Shown here: in pieces, positions 37,529-48,214 of the stretch
How the letters are laid out: each line of letters begins with the position of its first letter
Position numbering within the stretch: the stretch's first letter is position 1
Assembly (NCBI RefSeq): GCF_001557535.2
Contig: NZ_CP014306.1
Span: 248,001 to 312,000 of the forward strand
Direction: 5' to 3'
Length of the DNA: 64,000 nt
Source of the DNA: Burkholderia sp. PAMC 26561
GTDB taxonomy: Bacteria; Pseudomonadota; Gammaproteobacteria; Burkholderiales; Burkholderiaceae
Notes under the pieces: model-generated
Seen by the model: the letters and a program-made list of their open reading frames with translations, nothing else
Told to the model about the DNA's origin: nothing
Databases searched by the model: none
Program-made: the position numbers and the translations under genes

Positions 37529-39319
37529 TCAGAACTGTTCTTCGCGCATCGCGAGATACCCTTCCTGCCCGTTGGCGCTGACGATCGATGCTTCGATGCC
37601 CGGCGCCTGCAATAAAACATGCTCGGCAAAGAACTGCGCCGTGGCGATCTTTGCGCCATGGAACGCTTCGTCCTCTGCGCGCTTGTCCGAGGCCACCAAC
37701 AGCGCCCGCGCCATCTGCCAGCCACCGAGCACGATTCCCGCGAGCTTCAGATAAGGCACACTGCCCGCAAACACCGCGTTCGGATCGCTTTTCACCTTTG
37801 CGACCATGAACTCGACCACGTGCGCCAATGCGAGACTTCCCGCGCTCAAATGCCGGTGCATGGACTTGAACGCCTGGCCCTCACGATCGGCCAACAGCGC
37901 GATGGTCTGGTCCATCTGCGCAAGAATCGCCAATGCGGTCGCGCCGCCGTCGCGCACGGTCTTGCGGCCAATCAGATCGTTCGCCTGGATCGCGGTCGTC
38001 CCTTCGTAGATGGTGAGAATGCGTGCATCGCGATAATGCTGGGCCGCCCCCGTTTCCTCGATGAAACCCATGCCGCCATGAACCTGCACGCCGAGGCTCG
38101 TGACATCGATGGAAAGCTCCGTACTCCAGCCCTTCACGACCGGCACGAGAAATTCGTAGATGGCCTGATGCTGTGCGCGAGCGGCTTCGTCCGGATGGTG
38201 ATGCGCCAAGTCGCAATGCGCCGCCGCCACGTAGGCGAGCGCGCGCGATGCTTCGGTCAGCGAACGCATGGTCAGGAGCATGCGGCGTACATCCGGATGA
38301 TGAATGATCGATACCGGCTGCTTCGCCGAGCCATCGACCGGGCGGCTCTGCACGCGATCTTTCGCAAACGCGACGGCCTGCTGGTAAGCCCGCTCGGACA
38401 CCGCCACGCCCTGCAGCCCGACCGCAAAGCGCGCGGCGTTCATCATGATGAACATGTACTCGAGCCCGCGATTTTCCTCGCCGATCAACTCGCCGACCGC
38501 GCCGCCATGGTCGCCGAATTGCAGCACGGCGGTCGGGCTCGCCTTGATCCCGAGCTTGTGTTCAATCGAAACGCAATGCACGTCGTTGCGCTCGCCGAGC
38601 TGGCCGGTTTTATCGGTGAGAAACTTGGGAACGATGAACAGCGATATGCCCTTCACGCCATCGGGCGCACCGGGCGTGCGCGCCAGCACGAGATGGGCGA
38701 TGTTCTTCGCCATGTCGTGCTCGCCGTAGGTGATGAAGATCTTCGTGCCGAAGAGCTTGAACGTGCCATCGCCTTGCGGCTCGGCGCGCGTGCGCACGAG
38801 CGCGAGATCGGAACCGGCTTGCGGCTCGGTGAGGTTCATCGTGCCGGTCCATTCGCCAGAGATCAGCTTAGGCACGTAGAGCTGCTTTTGCTCCTCGGTA
38901 CCGGCCGTGAGCAATGCTTCTATAGCGCCATCGGTCAGCAGCGGACACAACGCAAACGACAGATTCGCCGCATTCAACATTTCGATACACGGCGTCGCGA
39001 TGAGTTTCGGCAAACCCTGCCCGTCGTATTCGACCGGATGCAGCACGCCTTGCCAGCCGCCTTCGCCGAATTGCCTGAACGCTTCTTTGAAGCCCGGCGT
39101 GGTGATGACTGCGCCGTCTTTCCATGCGCTCGGATGCCTGTCGCCCTCAACGTTCAGCGGCGCCACCACTTCGCCGTTGAACCGCGCAGCTTCTTCGAGC
39201 ACGGCGCGGGCGGTGTCGAGGCTTGCGTCCTCGAAACCCGGCAACGCCGAGATGCCTTCAATGTCCGCGAGTTCCTTCATCACGAACAACATGTCCTTGA
39301 CGGGCGCGTGATAGCTCAT
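37529..39319 (-). CDS. acyl-CoA dehydrogenase, large family with C-terminal extension
   Basis: This 596-residue flavoenzyme introduces the trans-2 double bond in acyl-CoA and passes electrons to ETF. MNLTEPQAGSDLALVRTRAE is the FAD-binding signature. LTIYEGTTAIQANDLIGRKT holds the catalytic Glu region, with a C-terminal helical domain beyond residue 450, as in the 590-600 residue class. The ATG at 39319 has GGAGA upstream. It lies after etfB-etfA on the same strand but behind a hairpin, so coexpression may be partial. Chain-length preference is unknown. Confidence 0.93.
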   Translation of the reverse strand: MSYHAPVKDMLFVMKELADIEGISALPGFEDASLDTARAVLEEAARFNGEVVAPLNVEGDRHPSAWKDGAVITTPGFKEAFRQFGEGGWQGVLHPVEYDGQGLPKLIATPCIEMLNAANLSFALCPLLTDGAIEALLTAGTEEQKQLYVPKLISGEWTGTMNLTEPQAGSDLALVRTRAEPQGDGTFKLFGTKIFITYGEHDMAKNIAHLVLARTPGAPDGVKGISLFIVPKFLTDKTGQLGERNDVHCVSIEHKLGIKASPTAVLQFGDHGGAVGELIGEENRGLEYMFIMMNAARFAVGLQGVAVSERAYQQAVAFAKDRVQSRPVDGSAKQPVSIIHHPDVRRMLLTMRSLTEASRALAYVAAAHCDLAHHHPDEAARAQHQAIYEFLVPVVKGWSTELSIDVTSLGVQVHGGMGFIEETGAAQHYRDARILTIYEGTTAIQANDLIGRKTVRDGGATALAILAQMDQTIALLADREGQAFKSMHRHLSAGSLALAHVVEFMVAKVKSDPNAVFAGSVPYLKLAGIVLGGWQMARALLVASDKRAEDEAFHGAKIATAQFFAEHVLLQAPGIEASIVSANGQEGYLAMREEQF

Positions 39320-39342
39320 GCTTGTCTCCCCCACTAGATATG

Positions 39343-39373
39343 AAAAGGGGCGCACATGCGTCGCCCCTTTTTT
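39343..39373. terminator. terminator after etfA
   Basis: AAAAGGGGCG (39343-39352) and CGCCCCTTTT (39362-39371) form a stem with A/T tracts on both sides, between etfA and the acyl-CoA dehydrogenase gene. Some transcripts may read through. Confidence 0.75.
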
Positions 39374-39393
39374 AGTCCTTCCTGACCAGCCGA

Positions 39394-40329
39394 TCAGCCC
39401 AGCTCTTTCACCAGATCCGGCACCACCGTGAACAGATCGCCCACGAGCCCGTAGTCCGCGACACCGAAGATTGGTGCTTCAGCATCCTTGTTGATCGCGA
39501 CGATGACCTTCGAGTCCTTCATCCCGGCCAGATGCTGAATCGCGCCCGAAATACCGACGGCGACATACAGATTTGGCGCCACGATCTTGCCCGTTTGCCC
39601 GACCTGATAATCGTTCGGCACGAACCCGGCGTCGACCGCTGCACGCGATGCACCCAGCGCCGCGCCCAGTTTGTCGGCGAGCGGTTCAAGCACTTTGGTG
39701 TAGTTCTCGCCGTTGCCGAGACCCCGTCCACCCGACACGATGATCTGCGCCGACGTCAGTTCAGGCCGGTCCAGCTTCGTCACTTCGCGGCTCACGAACT
39801 TCGAGATGCCGGCGTCAGCAGCGGCTTCGATCTTCTCGACCGATGCACTGCCGCCTTCTGCTGCAACCGGATCGAAACCCGTGGAACGCACGGTGATGAC
39901 CTTGATGGCATCGCTCGATTGAACAGTTGCGATGGCATTGCCCGCGTAGATCGGACGCTCGAATGTATCGGCGCTGTCGACCGCCGTGATGTCGCTGATC
40001 TGCGCGACGTCCAGATGCGCTGCGATACGCGGCGCGACGTTCTTGCCGTACGCGGTTGCCGGAGCCAGGATATGCGAATAGTTCTTCGCGATCTGCAACA
40101 CCGTCCCGTCGATATTTTCGGCGAGTCCGTCGGCAAGCTGGGGTGCATCGGCCAGCAGCACCTTCGATACACCCGCGATCTTCGCGGCGGCATCGGCTGC
40201 TGCCTGCGCGTTCGCACCCGCGACCAGCACGTGAACGTCGCCGCCAATCTTCGATGCAGCCGCGATGGTGTTCAGCGTTGCCGGCTTGATGGATGCGTTG
40301 TCGTGTTCTGCAATTACAAGAATGGTCAC
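39394..40329 (-). CDS. etfA: electron transfer flavoprotein subunit alpha
   Basis: This 311-residue FAD-binding subunit carries electrons from acyl-CoA dehydrogenases to ETF-quinone oxidoreductase. The C-terminal FAD site is [20 protein letters not shown] followed by [26 protein letters not shown] is the other conserved loop. It follows etfB by 13 bp, so the two are cotranscribed. Confidence 0.97.
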   Translation of the reverse strand: MTILVIAEHDNASIKPATLNTIAAASKIGGDVHVLVAGANAQAAADAAAKIAGVSKVLLADAPQLADGLAENIDGTVLQIAKNYSHILAPATAYGKNVAPRIAAHLDVAQISDITAVDSADTFERPIYAGNAIATVQSSDAIKVITVRSTGFDPVAAEGGSASVEKIEAAADAGISKFVSREVTKLDRPELTSAQIIVSGGRGLGNGENYTKVLEPLADKLGAALGASRAAVDAGFVPNDYQVGQTGKIVAPNLYVAVGISGAIQHLAGMKDSKVIVAINKDAEAPIFGVADYGLVGDLFTVVPDLVKELG

Positions 40330-40342
40330 TTTCTCAACTCCC

Positions 40343-41092
40343 TCACAGAACCTTGGCTTCGGTCTTCAGCTTCTCGACCAGCGTCTTCACGTCCGGCACC
40401 TTCACACCCGCGGAGCGCTGCGGCGGTTCGGCGACTTTGAGCGTCTTCAGACGCGGCGTGACATCCACGCCCAGGTCTGCCGGCTTGATGGTTTCCATCG
40501 GCTTTTTCTTGGCCTTCATGATGTTCGGCAGCGTGACGTAACGCGGCTCGTTCAGGCGCAAGTCCGTGGTGATCACGGCAGGCAAGGTCAGCGACAGCGT
40601 TTCCGACCCCCCGTCGATTTCGCGCGAAACCGAAACGCGGCCGTCGGCCACCGTTACCTTCGATGCAAACGTCGCCTGCGGCAAACCAGCCAGCGCGGCG
40701 AGCATCTGACCGGTCTGGTTCGAGTCGTCGTCGATGGCTTGCTTGCCGAGAATGATCAGTTGCGGCTGTTCCTTGTCGACCAATGCCTTGAGGATCTTCG
40801 CGACCGCCAGCGGCTGCAATTCCTCAGTCGATTCGACCAGGATCGCACGATCCGCACCGATGGCCATGGCCGTGCGCAGCGTTTCCTGGCACTGCGTCAC
40901 GCCGCACGACACGGCGATCACCTCGGTCGCCAAGCCCGCTTCACGCAGGCGCACGGCCTCTTCGACGGCGATTTCATCGAACGGGTTCATCGACATCTTC
41001 ACGTTTGCGATATCGACTGCACTGCCATCCGGCTTTACCCGGACTTTCACGTTGTAGTCGACCACGCGTTTGACTGGTACCAAGATTTTCAT
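40343..41092 (-). CDS. etfB: electron transfer flavoprotein subunit beta
   Basis: This 249-residue AMP-binding partner of EtfA starts [20 protein letters not shown]. The signature region is [20 protein letters not shown]. The ATG at 41092 has CAGGAG about 9 nt upstream, whereas the GTG two codons earlier is too close to that site. It is first in etfB-etfA. Confidence 0.97.
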   Translation of the reverse strand: MKILVPVKRVVDYNVKVRVKPDGSAVDIANVKMSMNPFDEIAVEEAVRLREAGLATEVIAVSCGVTQCQETLRTAMAIGADRAILVESTEELQPLAVAKILKALVDKEQPQLIILGKQAIDDDSNQTGQMLAALAGLPQATFASKVTVADGRVSVSREIDGGSETLSLTLPAVITTDLRLNEPRYVTLPNIMKAKKKPMETIKPADLGVDVTPRLKTLKVAEPPQRSAGVKVPDVKTLVEKLKTEAKVL

Positions 41093-41355
41093 GCACACGC
41101 TCCTGAGTTACGAATACGTCACCAATCCCATTATAACGAGTGACTCCGGTCATCGAACGCTAACGGCGGATCGGTGACAACCGGCCGCTGGAGAATTCCT
41201 CAAGCTTAAGACAATCGCCAAAGCTTATTCGTTACAGAACGATCGTACTATTTTACGCATATCTTGCCTGCCAGGACAATCGGGGATTTGCTCTAGACGC
41301 TTTGCACGCGGCACAGACGCTATCATCGGCGGCATCCCGAGCCACCGAAATCGCC

Positions 41356-42252
41356 ATGCCGAAAGTCGAGCGCAGCACGTATTCCACCAGCAGCATTGCC
41401 ACGCGCGATGGCATCGACCTCTATCTTCATCGATGGGAGGCCGCTCCTTCGTTTCCCAAACCGCTTGCAAGGATCGCGCTGGTTCACGGACTGGCCGAGC
41501 ACGCGCGGCGCTATGAGGCGCTGGCGTTGCGGTTGAACGCGGCGGGTATCGAGCTGATCGCGATGGATCTGCGCGGTCACGGCAAGTCGCCGGGCGAGCG
41601 CGTGTGGGTGAATACCTTCGACGAGTATCTGCTCGATACCGACGCCCTGCTCGCCGCCGCTAAAACGACCGTGCCTCTGGACGTTCCGTTGCTGCTCATG
41701 GGTCACAGCATGGGCGGTGCAATCGCCGCGCTGTATGCAGCCGAGCGGTTGCCGGAAAGCGGGCGCAGGCTTGCGGGCCTGATTCTCTCGAGCGCGGCAC
41801 TGAAGATGCCGGCCAGTGCACCCCGCTGGAAACTGGCGATGGGAGGCACGATCAGCCGCTTCATGCCGCATTTTCCAGCAATGACTATCGATCCCGCCAC
41901 GTTGTCCCGTGCGAACGGCGTAGTCGAAGCAAACCGGCGCGATCCGCTGGTTCATCACCAGGCGATTCCGGCGCGGACCGTGGCGGAGATCGGCACGGCG
42001 ATGGCGCGCATTGAAGCCGGACGGGCATCGATCACGTTGCCGTTGTTCGTTTTCCACGGCACGCGGGACGCGCTGACGAACCCCGACGGCAGCCGCGAAT
42101 TCGAAGCCCATGCCGGTTCGACAGACAAGACGCTGTTGATGCTGGAAGGCAGTTATCACGAGACGCTAAACGACCTCGACCGTGACCGTGTGATCAAGGC
42201 GTTGATCGACTGGACGCTCGTGCGCGCGGATCTTCAGCGCATGCGCATGTAA
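41356..42252 (+). CDS. alpha/beta hydrolase, monoacylglycerol lipase-like
   Basis: This 298-residue alpha/beta hydrolase has the nucleophile elbow LLMGHSMGGAIAALYAAERL (GHSMGG). The oxyanion region is ALVHGLAEHARRY and the acid/His region is FHGTRDALTNPDGSREF with SYHETLND. The set resembles monoacylglycerol lipase and lysophospholipase proteins (PldB-like). It is probably cytoplasmic. The ATG at 41356 gives the best start; a TTG 18 codons upstream is possible. It converges on the deacetylase-like gene with a 6-bp gap. Confidence 0.85.
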   Translation: MPKVERSTYSTSSIATRDGIDLYLHRWEAAPSFPKPLARIALVHGLAEHARRYEALALRLNAAGIELIAMDLRGHGKSPGERVWVNTFDEYLLDTDALLAAAKTTVPLDVPLLLMGHSMGGAIAALYAAERLPESGRRLAGLILSSAALKMPASAPRWKLAMGGTISRFMPHFPAMTIDPATLSRANGVVEANRRDPLVHHQAIPARTVAEIGTAMARIEAGRASITLPLFVFHGTRDALTNPDGSREFEAHAGSTDKTLLMLEGSYHETLNDLDRDRVIKALIDWTLVRADLQRMRM

Positions 42253-42258
42253 CGCGGT

Positions 42259-43182
42259 TCAGATCTCGGCGAGCGCGCGCACATGCGCGACCACGCTGCG
42301 CCCGAGCGCCGAGAGGTTGTAGCCGCCCTCGAGCGAACTCACGATACGCCCCTTCGCATGCCGTTTCGCCACGGCGCAAATCTGCTCGGTGAGCCACGTA
42401 TAGTCGTCCTCGACGAGACCCATGTTGCCGAGATCGTCCTCGCGGTGGGCATCGAAGCCTGCCGAGACGAAGATCATCTCCGGCTTGAACTCATCGAGTT
42501 TCGGCAGCCACATCATGTCGACGGCTTCACGTACCGCCATGCCTTTCGTACGCGCGGGCATCGGCAGGTTGACCATGTTGGACGCGTGATTGTCGGCGCC
42601 GCTATATGGGTAGAACGGGTGCTGGAAAAAGCTGCACATGAGCACGCGCGGGTCGCCGCAAAACGCGGCTTCGGTGCCGTTGCCGTGATGCACATCGAAG
42701 TCAATGATCGCAACGCGTTGCAGACCGTGCACCTCGAGCGCGTGACGCGCCGCGATGGCGATGTTGTTGAAAAAGCAGAAGCCCATGGCGCGAGCCGGTT
42801 CCGCGTGATGTCCGGGCGGACGCACGCTGCAGAACGCGTTGTCGTACGTGCCCGCAATCACCGCGTCGGTTGCCGCGATCGCCGCGCCCGCCGCACGCAA
42901 CGCCGCCTGGTAGCTGCCCGGCGACATCAGCGTATCGGGATCGATTTCCGCGCGTCCTTCCAATGGCGCGGTCTTTCTCACAAAGTCGATATGCGCCCGC
43001 GTATGAACCCGCGCCAGATCGTCTTCACTGGCAAGCGGCGCTTCTTCGCGCTCGATCAATGCATCGATACGGCTGCCGATCAACTGGTCTTCAATCGCCT
43101 GGAGGCGCGCCGGACACTCGGGATGCCACGGCCCCATGTCGTGAAGAAGGCAATCTGGGTGGGTATAGAAGCCGGTAGCCAT
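42259..43182 (-). CDS. histone deacetylase family amidohydrolase
   Basis: This 307-residue protein belongs to the class II HDAC/acetylpolyamine amidohydrolase (HdaH) family, which removes acyl groups from amines using zinc. RPPGHHAEPARAMGFCFFNN contains the tandem catalytic His. IDFDVHHGNGTEAAF has zinc-binding Asp and His, and VSAGFDAHREDDLG holds the remaining Asp. The substrate (protein lysine, polyamine or other) is unknown. The ATG at 43182 matches family starts. No operon partner is evident. Confidence 0.9.
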   Translation of the reverse strand: MATGFYTHPDCLLHDMGPWHPECPARLQAIEDQLIGSRIDALIEREEAPLASEDDLARVHTRAHIDFVRKTAPLEGRAEIDPDTLMSPGSYQAALRAAGAAIAATDAVIAGTYDNAFCSVRPPGHHAEPARAMGFCFFNNIAIAARHALEVHGLQRVAIIDFDVHHGNGTEAAFCGDPRVLMCSFFQHPFYPYSGADNHASNMVNLPMPARTKGMAVREAVDMMWLPKLDEFKPEMIFVSAGFDAHREDDLGNMGLVEDDYTWLTEQICAVAKRHAKGRIVSSLEGGYNLSALGRSVVAHVRALAEI

Positions 43183-43484
43183 AATGTTTGCCGCGCGGGG
43201 CCTGGCCGCTCGCACGTGTCTCGAATCGTTCAGGTGTTTTTGTCGTACGCGATGCGGGTATCAATCGGTTGAAGCATGGGGCGGAAGCCGGATCGCGCGG
43301 GTTCTTGGTAAGTTACCACACTGAAATCGATACGCATGGGAACACCGCTTTTGTATGCTTGCGCGCCATTTGAAGGGCTTTCGGGATAGCCTCGAAAACA
43401 CGTCGGTTATACTGATCCGACTCTCGTATGCCCCGCGCGCGTTTCCCGCGTGCCTCGCGTTACATCGCCACAATTTCGCACACT

Positions 43485-44654
43485 ATGACCTTCAAGTTTG
43501 CTTCGTCCGTCTTGCCTCTTTCGGCGCGATCCGCGCGCCTCGCCTCAATCGCCTGCCTTGTTGGCGTGATCGGCACACTCAGTATCGGCCAGGCGGTGGC
43601 GCAAGGGTCGCCTCAACCCGCGGTGCCGCAAGGGCAAGACTTCGAAGAAGAGATCGTGCCGCAGCGCTACGCGAACAACCCGAATGTAGATGCGTTCATC
43701 AACGATCTCGTCGCGCGCTACGACTTCGATTCCGGCTCGCTGCACGCACTCTTTAACCGCGTGAGTTATTCGGCAACAGCGGTCAAGCTGGTCTTGCCGT
43801 CGCCCACGCCTGCTACCAAGAACTGGCGCGCTTATCAGTCGCGTTTCATCGAGCCGGTGCGCATTGCGGCCGGCGTGAAGTTCTGGCGCGCTAACCAGGC
43901 GGCATTGCAACGGGCATCGGATCAGTATGGCGTGCCGCCCGAGGCGATTGTCGGGATTATCGGCGTGGAGACCATCTATGGCCGGTACATGGGTAACTTC
44001 CGCGCGCTCGACGCGTTGACCACGCTGACCTTCGACTACCCCAACACGCCGAATCGCGACGAACGTCAGGCGACGTTCCGCAAGAATCTCGAAGACTTGC
44101 TGGTCTGGACGCATGACCAGCAAATCGATCCGACTACCGTGCTGGGTTCGTACACGGGTGCTATCGGCATTCCGCAATTCCTGCCCAGCAGCATCGTGAA
44201 ATACGCTGTCGACTTCGACGGCAACGGCCACATCGATTTGCGCACGAGTACCGCGGACGCCATTGGCAGCGTGGCGAATTACCTGAAGCAGCACGGCTGG
44301 GAGTCCGGACGTCCGGTGGTCTGGAAAATCGCAGGCGATGTCGGCAGCCAGGGCATTGCGCAAGCCGCCGCCGACGGGCAGCCCGAACCCCACTGGTCGC
44401 TCGCGCAGCTCACCAAAGCGGGCATGCTGATGGGCGAGCCGGGAGTCAATGTGTCGACGGAAGCAGGCACGCCGGTGACGGTGGTCGATTTACCGACACC
44501 GGGCCGGGCAACCGAGTACACGCTGGGGCTGAAGAACTTTTACGTGCTGACCCGCTACAACCGCAGCTTCTTCTATGCGCTCGCCGTGTATCAGCTTGGT
44601 GAAGCGGTGAAGGCGCAGATGAATGCCGGCGGAGCGGTAGCGGCTTCGCGATAA
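43485..44654 (+). CDS. mltB: lytic murein transglycosylase B
   Basis: This 389-residue enzyme cleaves peptidoglycan glycan strands to anhydro-muropeptides. A signal peptide ends near residue 38 (GQAVAQ). The catalytic Glu lies in IIGVETIYGRYMGNFRALDA, and GSYTGAIGIPQFLPSSIVKY and AVDFDGNGHIDL are MltB-type elements. No lipobox is visible, so it is probably a soluble form. The ATG at 43485 begins the signal peptide. It ends at a long perfect-palindrome terminator. Confidence 0.93.
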   Translation: MTFKFASSVLPLSARSARLASIACLVGVIGTLSIGQAVAQGSPQPAVPQGQDFEEEIVPQRYANNPNVDAFINDLVARYDFDSGSLHALFNRVSYSATAVKLVLPSPTPATKNWRAYQSRFIEPVRIAAGVKFWRANQAALQRASDQYGVPPEAIVGIIGVETIYGRYMGNFRALDALTTLTFDYPNTPNRDERQATFRKNLEDLLVWTHDQQIDPTTVLGSYTGAIGIPQFLPSSIVKYAVDFDGNGHIDLRTSTADAIGSVANYLKQHGWESGRPVVWKIAGDVGSQGIAQAAADGQPEPHWSLAQLTKAGMLMGEPGVNVSTEAGTPVTVVDLPTPGRATEYTLGLKNFYVLTRYNRSFFYALAVYQLGEAVKAQMNAGGAVAASR

Positions 44655-44670
44655 TTCAGCCTTCGCTCAG

Positions 44671-44708
44671 ACGTTAAAAAGCCCGGACTTGTCCGGGCTT
44701 TTTAACGT
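44671..44708. terminator. bidirectional terminator between mltB and cysM
   Basis: Two perfect 18-bp arms (44671-44688 and 44691-44708, core AAAAAGCCCGGAC / GTCCGGGCTTTTT) with a 2-nt centre lie between convergent genes. Confidence 0.95.
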
Positions 44709-44724
44709 CTTCTTTTCACTGATA

Positions 44725-45627
44725 TCAAGCCGGAAACACACCCGTCGACAAATACCGGTCGCCGCGATCGCAGACCACGAACACGATAGTCGCGTTCTCG
44801 ACCTGACGCGCCACGCGCAGCGCCACTTCACACGCGCCCGCGGCCGATATGCCGCAAAAGATGCCTTCCACCGACGCCAGCCGCCGCGCCATGGCTTCAG
44901 AGGCCGCCTGGCTCACGCTTTCCGTACGATCCACACGGCTGCGATCGAAGATCTTCGGCAGATACGCCTCTGGCCATTTGCGGATGCCCGGGATCCGCGA
45001 GCCTTCTTCCGGCTGTGCCCCGACAATCTCGATCTTCTCGTTTTGCTCCTTCAGATACTGCGACACGCCCATGATCGTGCCGGTCGTGCCCATAGCGGAA
45101 ACGAAGTGGGTGATGCGCCCTTCCGTGTCACGCCACAATTCCGGACCCGTTGTCTCGTAGTGAGCGAGCGGGTTATCGGGATTGGCAAACTGATCCAGGA
45201 TGATGCCTTTACCGTCACGCTGCATTTGCTCGGCCAGATCGCGTGCGTACTCCATACCGCCCGTCACCGGCGTGAGCACGATTTCCGCACCGTACGCGGC
45301 CATGCTCTGGCGGCGTTCCACCGACAGGTCTTCCGGCATCAGCAATACCATCTTGTAGCCGCGAATGGCGGCGGCCATGGCGAGTGCAATGCCCGTATTG
45401 CCGCTGGTCGATTCGATCAGCGTGTCGCCAGGCTTGATACGTCCGCGCTCTTCCGCTTTCTTGATCATCGATAACGCCGGACGGTCCTTCACCGAACCCG
45501 CCGGGTTATTGCCTTCGAGCTTGCCGAGAATCACGTTGTTGCGCACGCGAATCTCGTCGTCCGGAATACGGACCAGTTGAACCAGGGGCGTATTGCCGAT
45601 GGTGTCTTCAATAGTTTTGTAAGCCAT
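44725..45627 (-). CDS. cysM: cysteine synthase B
   Basis: This 300-residue PLP enzyme makes L-cysteine from O-acetylserine and sulfide, or S-sulfocysteine from thiosulfate. The PLP lysine is in NNPAGSVKDRPALSM, and STSGNTGIALAMAAA is the phosphate loop. GTTGTIMGVSQYLKEQN and an Arg-rich C-terminal part favour CysM over CysK. The ATG at 45627 is the family start. Confidence 0.94.
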   Translation of the reverse strand: MAYKTIEDTIGNTPLVQLVRIPDDEIRVRNNVILGKLEGNNPAGSVKDRPALSMIKKAEERGRIKPGDTLIESTSGNTGIALAMAAAIRGYKMVLLMPEDLSVERRQSMAAYGAEIVLTPVTGGMEYARDLAEQMQRDGKGIILDQFANPDNPLAHYETTGPELWRDTEGRITHFVSAMGTTGTIMGVSQYLKEQNEKIEIVGAQPEEGSRIPGIRKWPEAYLPKIFDRSRVDRTESVSQAASEAMARRLASVEGIFCGISAAGACEVALRVARQVENATIVFVVCDRGDRYLSTGVFPA

Positions 45628-45790
45628 AGCGGGTGTGTTGCAGAGCGTAGAGCTTTTGATTGTAGCCCACGGGTCTTTTTGATGCCGCGCGGCCCTGTTG
45701 GGCAGAGGGGCGTACGGGCCTTGAAAGCACCTTCTTGCAAGCCGGGAGTGCATCGGCCAGCCGGCGCGCCAGCCGATGCGTCGTACCGCT

Positions 45791-46144
45791 CTACTTCTTC
45801 ACAACAACCGCGCCGGCGGCTGGCTTGGCGGCAGCTCCCGCAACGGGCCTCCCTGCTGCTGGAGCCGCCGCTGCCGTGCTTGTGCCAGTACCGATAGTCA
45901 GGCCCTCGGCCTGCAAGCGTTCGACCGTCTTGCCGCCCATCCCCTTCACGCGTTTGGTGAGCTCGGCTGCATCCTTGAACGGACCGTGCGCCTCGCGTTC
46001 GTCGAGAATGGCTTTCGCCTTGGCCGGCCCGATACCTTTGATACCGCGCAGTGCATCGGAATTGGCTGCGTTGATATCGACGGCTGCAAACTCCGATGCC
46101 ATGGATACAGCCAGAGTGAATGCCGCAACGAATTTCTTGATCAT
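45791..46144 (-). CDS. ComEA-like helix-hairpin-helix protein
   Basis: This 117-residue exported protein has a signal peptide (MIKKFVAAFTLAVSMASEFA) and a ComEA-type helix-hairpin-helix pair (VDINAANSDALRGIKGIGPA, then ILDEREAHGPFKDAAELTKR and VKGMGGKTVERL). It ends in an Ala/Pro-rich tail. Such proteins bind DNA during uptake or repair; a DNA uptake role is only suggested by the family. GGGAG precedes the ATG at 46144. It sits between cysM and hldD. Confidence 0.87.
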   Translation of the reverse strand: MIKKFVAAFTLAVSMASEFAAVDINAANSDALRGIKGIGPAKAKAILDEREAHGPFKDAAELTKRVKGMGGKTVERLQAEGLTIGTGTSTAAAAPAAGRPVAGAAAKPAAGAVVVKK

Positions 46145-46218
46145 GTGAGTCTCCCTTGAAAACCGGTCCGCGCTGATCGCTGACCCGGAGACCCAGTGTA
46201 GAAAAACGGCAAGTGCTT

Positions 46219-47211
46219 TTATAGCTGACCGAATAGCCAACGCACGTAGCGATCAACGCCTTCCTGCACCGTCAGGAACGGCGCGTCGTAACCCGCCTCG
46301 CGCAACTTCGACTGGTCCGCCTGCGTAAAGCATTGATACTTGCCGCGCAGTGCGTCGGGGAACGGAATGTATTCGATCAGGCCACGCTGCACGAGCTCGG
46401 CGAGCGACAACGGCGGCTCGCCATTGATGGCGCGCAATGAATTCACGACCGTCGATGCAATGTCGTTGAACGGCTGAGCCCGCCCGGTGCCCAGATTGAA
46501 GATGCCCGACTTCTCCGGGTGATCGAAGAAATGCAGGTTCACCTTCGTCACGTCTTCCACGGAAACGAAATCGCGCGTCTGCTCGCCCGCACCATAACCG
46601 TTGTATTCGCCGAACAGCTTCACTTTCCCTTCGGCGCGAAACTGGTTGAAGTTGTGGAACGCCACGGACGCCATGCGTGCCTTGTGCGTTTCGCGCTGAC
46701 CATAGACGTTGAAGTAGCGGAAGCCCGCTATCTGGCTTTTCGCGGTCGGGAGGACCTGGCGAATGATCTGATCGAAAAGAAACTTCGAGTAGCCGTAAAC
46801 GTTCAGCGGCTTTTCAAGTTCGCGGCTTTCCACGAACTTGCTCGATCCGCCATAAACCGCCGCCGAGGATGCATACAGGAACTGCACGCCATTTTCGAGG
46901 CACGTGTCCAGCATGTCGCGGCTGTAGCGGAAATTGTTTTCCATCATGTAGCGGCCGTCGGTCTCCATGGTGTCGGAGCACGCGCCTTCGTGGAAAACCG
47001 CTTTGACCTTGCCGAAATCGCCGCGTTTGAAGCGCGCGACAAACTCGGTCTTATCGAGGTAATCATCGATCTCGCAGTCGACCAGATTCTTGAATTTGTC
47101 GGCGCGCGTGAGGTTATCGACCGCGATCACGCGTTGCTCGCCACGCTCGTTGAGCGCCTTGACGAGATTGCTGCCAATAAACCCGGCCGCGCCGGTAACG
47201 ATGATTGTCAT
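46219..47211 (-). CDS. hldD: ADP-L-glycero-D-manno-heptose 6-epimerase
   Basis: This 330-residue short-chain-dehydrogenase-type epimerase makes the ADP-heptose form used for LPS inner core. The NADP fold [20 protein letters not shown] is at the N-terminus, the YxxxK pair is in YGYSKF, and [16 protein letters not shown] and [11 protein letters not shown] are specific. The start at 47211 is the family start; the longer frame is not. It is 19 bp after hldE on the same strand. Confidence 0.96.
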   Translation of the reverse strand: MTIIVTGAAGFIGSNLVKALNERGEQRVIAVDNLTRADKFKNLVDCEIDDYLDKTEFVARFKRGDFGKVKAVFHEGACSDTMETDGRYMMENNFRYSRDMLDTCLENGVQFLYASSAAVYGGSSKFVESRELEKPLNVYGYSKFLFDQIIRQVLPTAKSQIAGFRYFNVYGQRETHKARMASVAFHNFNQFRAEGKVKLFGEYNGYGAGEQTRDFVSVEDVTKVNLHFFDHPEKSGIFNLGTGRAQPFNDIASTVVNSLRAINGEPPLSLAELVQRGLIEYIPFPDALRGKYQCFTQADQSKLREAGYDAPFLTVQEGVDRYVRWLFGQL

Positions 47212-47230
47212 GGTGTTTTTAGCCGAAAGA

Positions 47231-48214
47231 TCAGGCGAAAAGTTCGTTGTAGTCGACGGTCGCCGTACCCAGCTTTCCGACGACGATTCCCGCCGCCCGG
47301 TTCGCGTAAGCAATACAGTCAATCAGCGGCACGCCCGCGCCCAGCATGGTTGCAACGGTTGCAATGACCGTGTCTCCCGCACCCGAAACATCATACACTT
47401 CACGTGCATCGGCCTGCGTGTGGACCACCTGGTCGGCGGTGAAAAGCGTCATGCCTTCTTCCGAGCGCGTCAGCAGCAGAGCACTGATTTCCAGCGATTC
47501 ACGCAGCGCCGTCACCCGTTGCAGCAGATCTTCCTCGGAGCTCCAGCGCCCGACCACTTCGCGCAATTCCGCGCGGTTCGGCGTGATCAGCGTGGCGCCG
47601 CGATAGCGGTCCCAATCGTCGCCCTTCGGATCGACCAATACCGGTTTGCCGGCGCGGCGGGCATCGGCGATCATTTGCGTGACGTGAGTCAGACCGCCCT
47701 TCGCGTAATCCGACATCAGGATCACGTCGTGTTGCGGCAAAAGCGTTTCGAAGCGCGCGAGACACGCGCTCAGCACTTCGTGCGTGGGCGAGTTCTCGAA
47801 GTCCACACGCAGCAGTTGCTGCTGCCGCGACAACACCCGCAGCTTGATGGTCGTGAGCAATGCCGGATCGCGTTCCAGATGAGCCGTCACCCGGCTTTCG
47901 TCCAGCAACTGGACGATGCACTCGCCGGGCTCATCGTGACCGACCACGCACAACAGTCCTGCTTGCGCACCAAGCGCCGCCGCGTTGCGCGCGACGTTCG
48001 CCGCGCCCCCGAGCCGGTCTTCCTTGCGCTGCACGTGAACGACCGGCACCGGCGCTTCCGGCGAGATGCGGTTCACGTCGCCGAACCAGTAGCGGTCGAG
48101 CATCACGTCGCCGACAACCAGCACGCGCGCCGCCGCAATGCGCGCGCGCGGGACTGGCGTGACCCGCGCGAAAGACGCGGCCGATGCGGTTTCAGGCGTG
48201 AGGGAGTTCGACAT
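47231..48214 (-). CDS. rfaE1: heptose-7-phosphate kinase (HldE N-terminal type, RfaE1)
   Basis: This 327-residue PfkB-type kinase phosphorylates D-glycero-beta-D-manno-heptose 7-phosphate at C1. [20 protein letters not shown] is the substrate end and [16 protein letters not shown] the GAGD catalytic motif. It lacks the adenylyltransferase half of E. coli HldE, so a separate RfaE2 must exist elsewhere. It overlaps the ugd end by 23 bp and precedes hldD. Confidence 0.94.
   Translation of the reverse strand: MSNSLTPETASAASFARVTPVPRARIAAARVLVVGDVMLDRYWFGDVNRISPEAPVPVVHVQRKEDRLGGAANVARNAAALGAQAGLLCVVGHDEPGECIVQLLDESRVTAHLERDPALLTTIKLRVLSRQQQLLRVDFENSPTHEVLSACLARFETLLPQHDVILMSDYAKGGLTHVTQMIADARRAGKPVLVDPKGDDWDRYRGATLITPNRAELREVVGRWSSEEDLLQRVTALRESLEISALLLTRSEEGMTLFTADQVVHTQADAREVYDVSGAGDTVIATVATMLGAGVPLIDCIAYANRAAGIVVGKLGTATVDYNELFA

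Noticed and set aside
37619..39337. 572-codon open frame antisense to the acyl-CoA dehydrogenase
   Set aside because: Composition of a shadow frame (His/Arg rich) and no domain; the opposite strand has clear family motifs.
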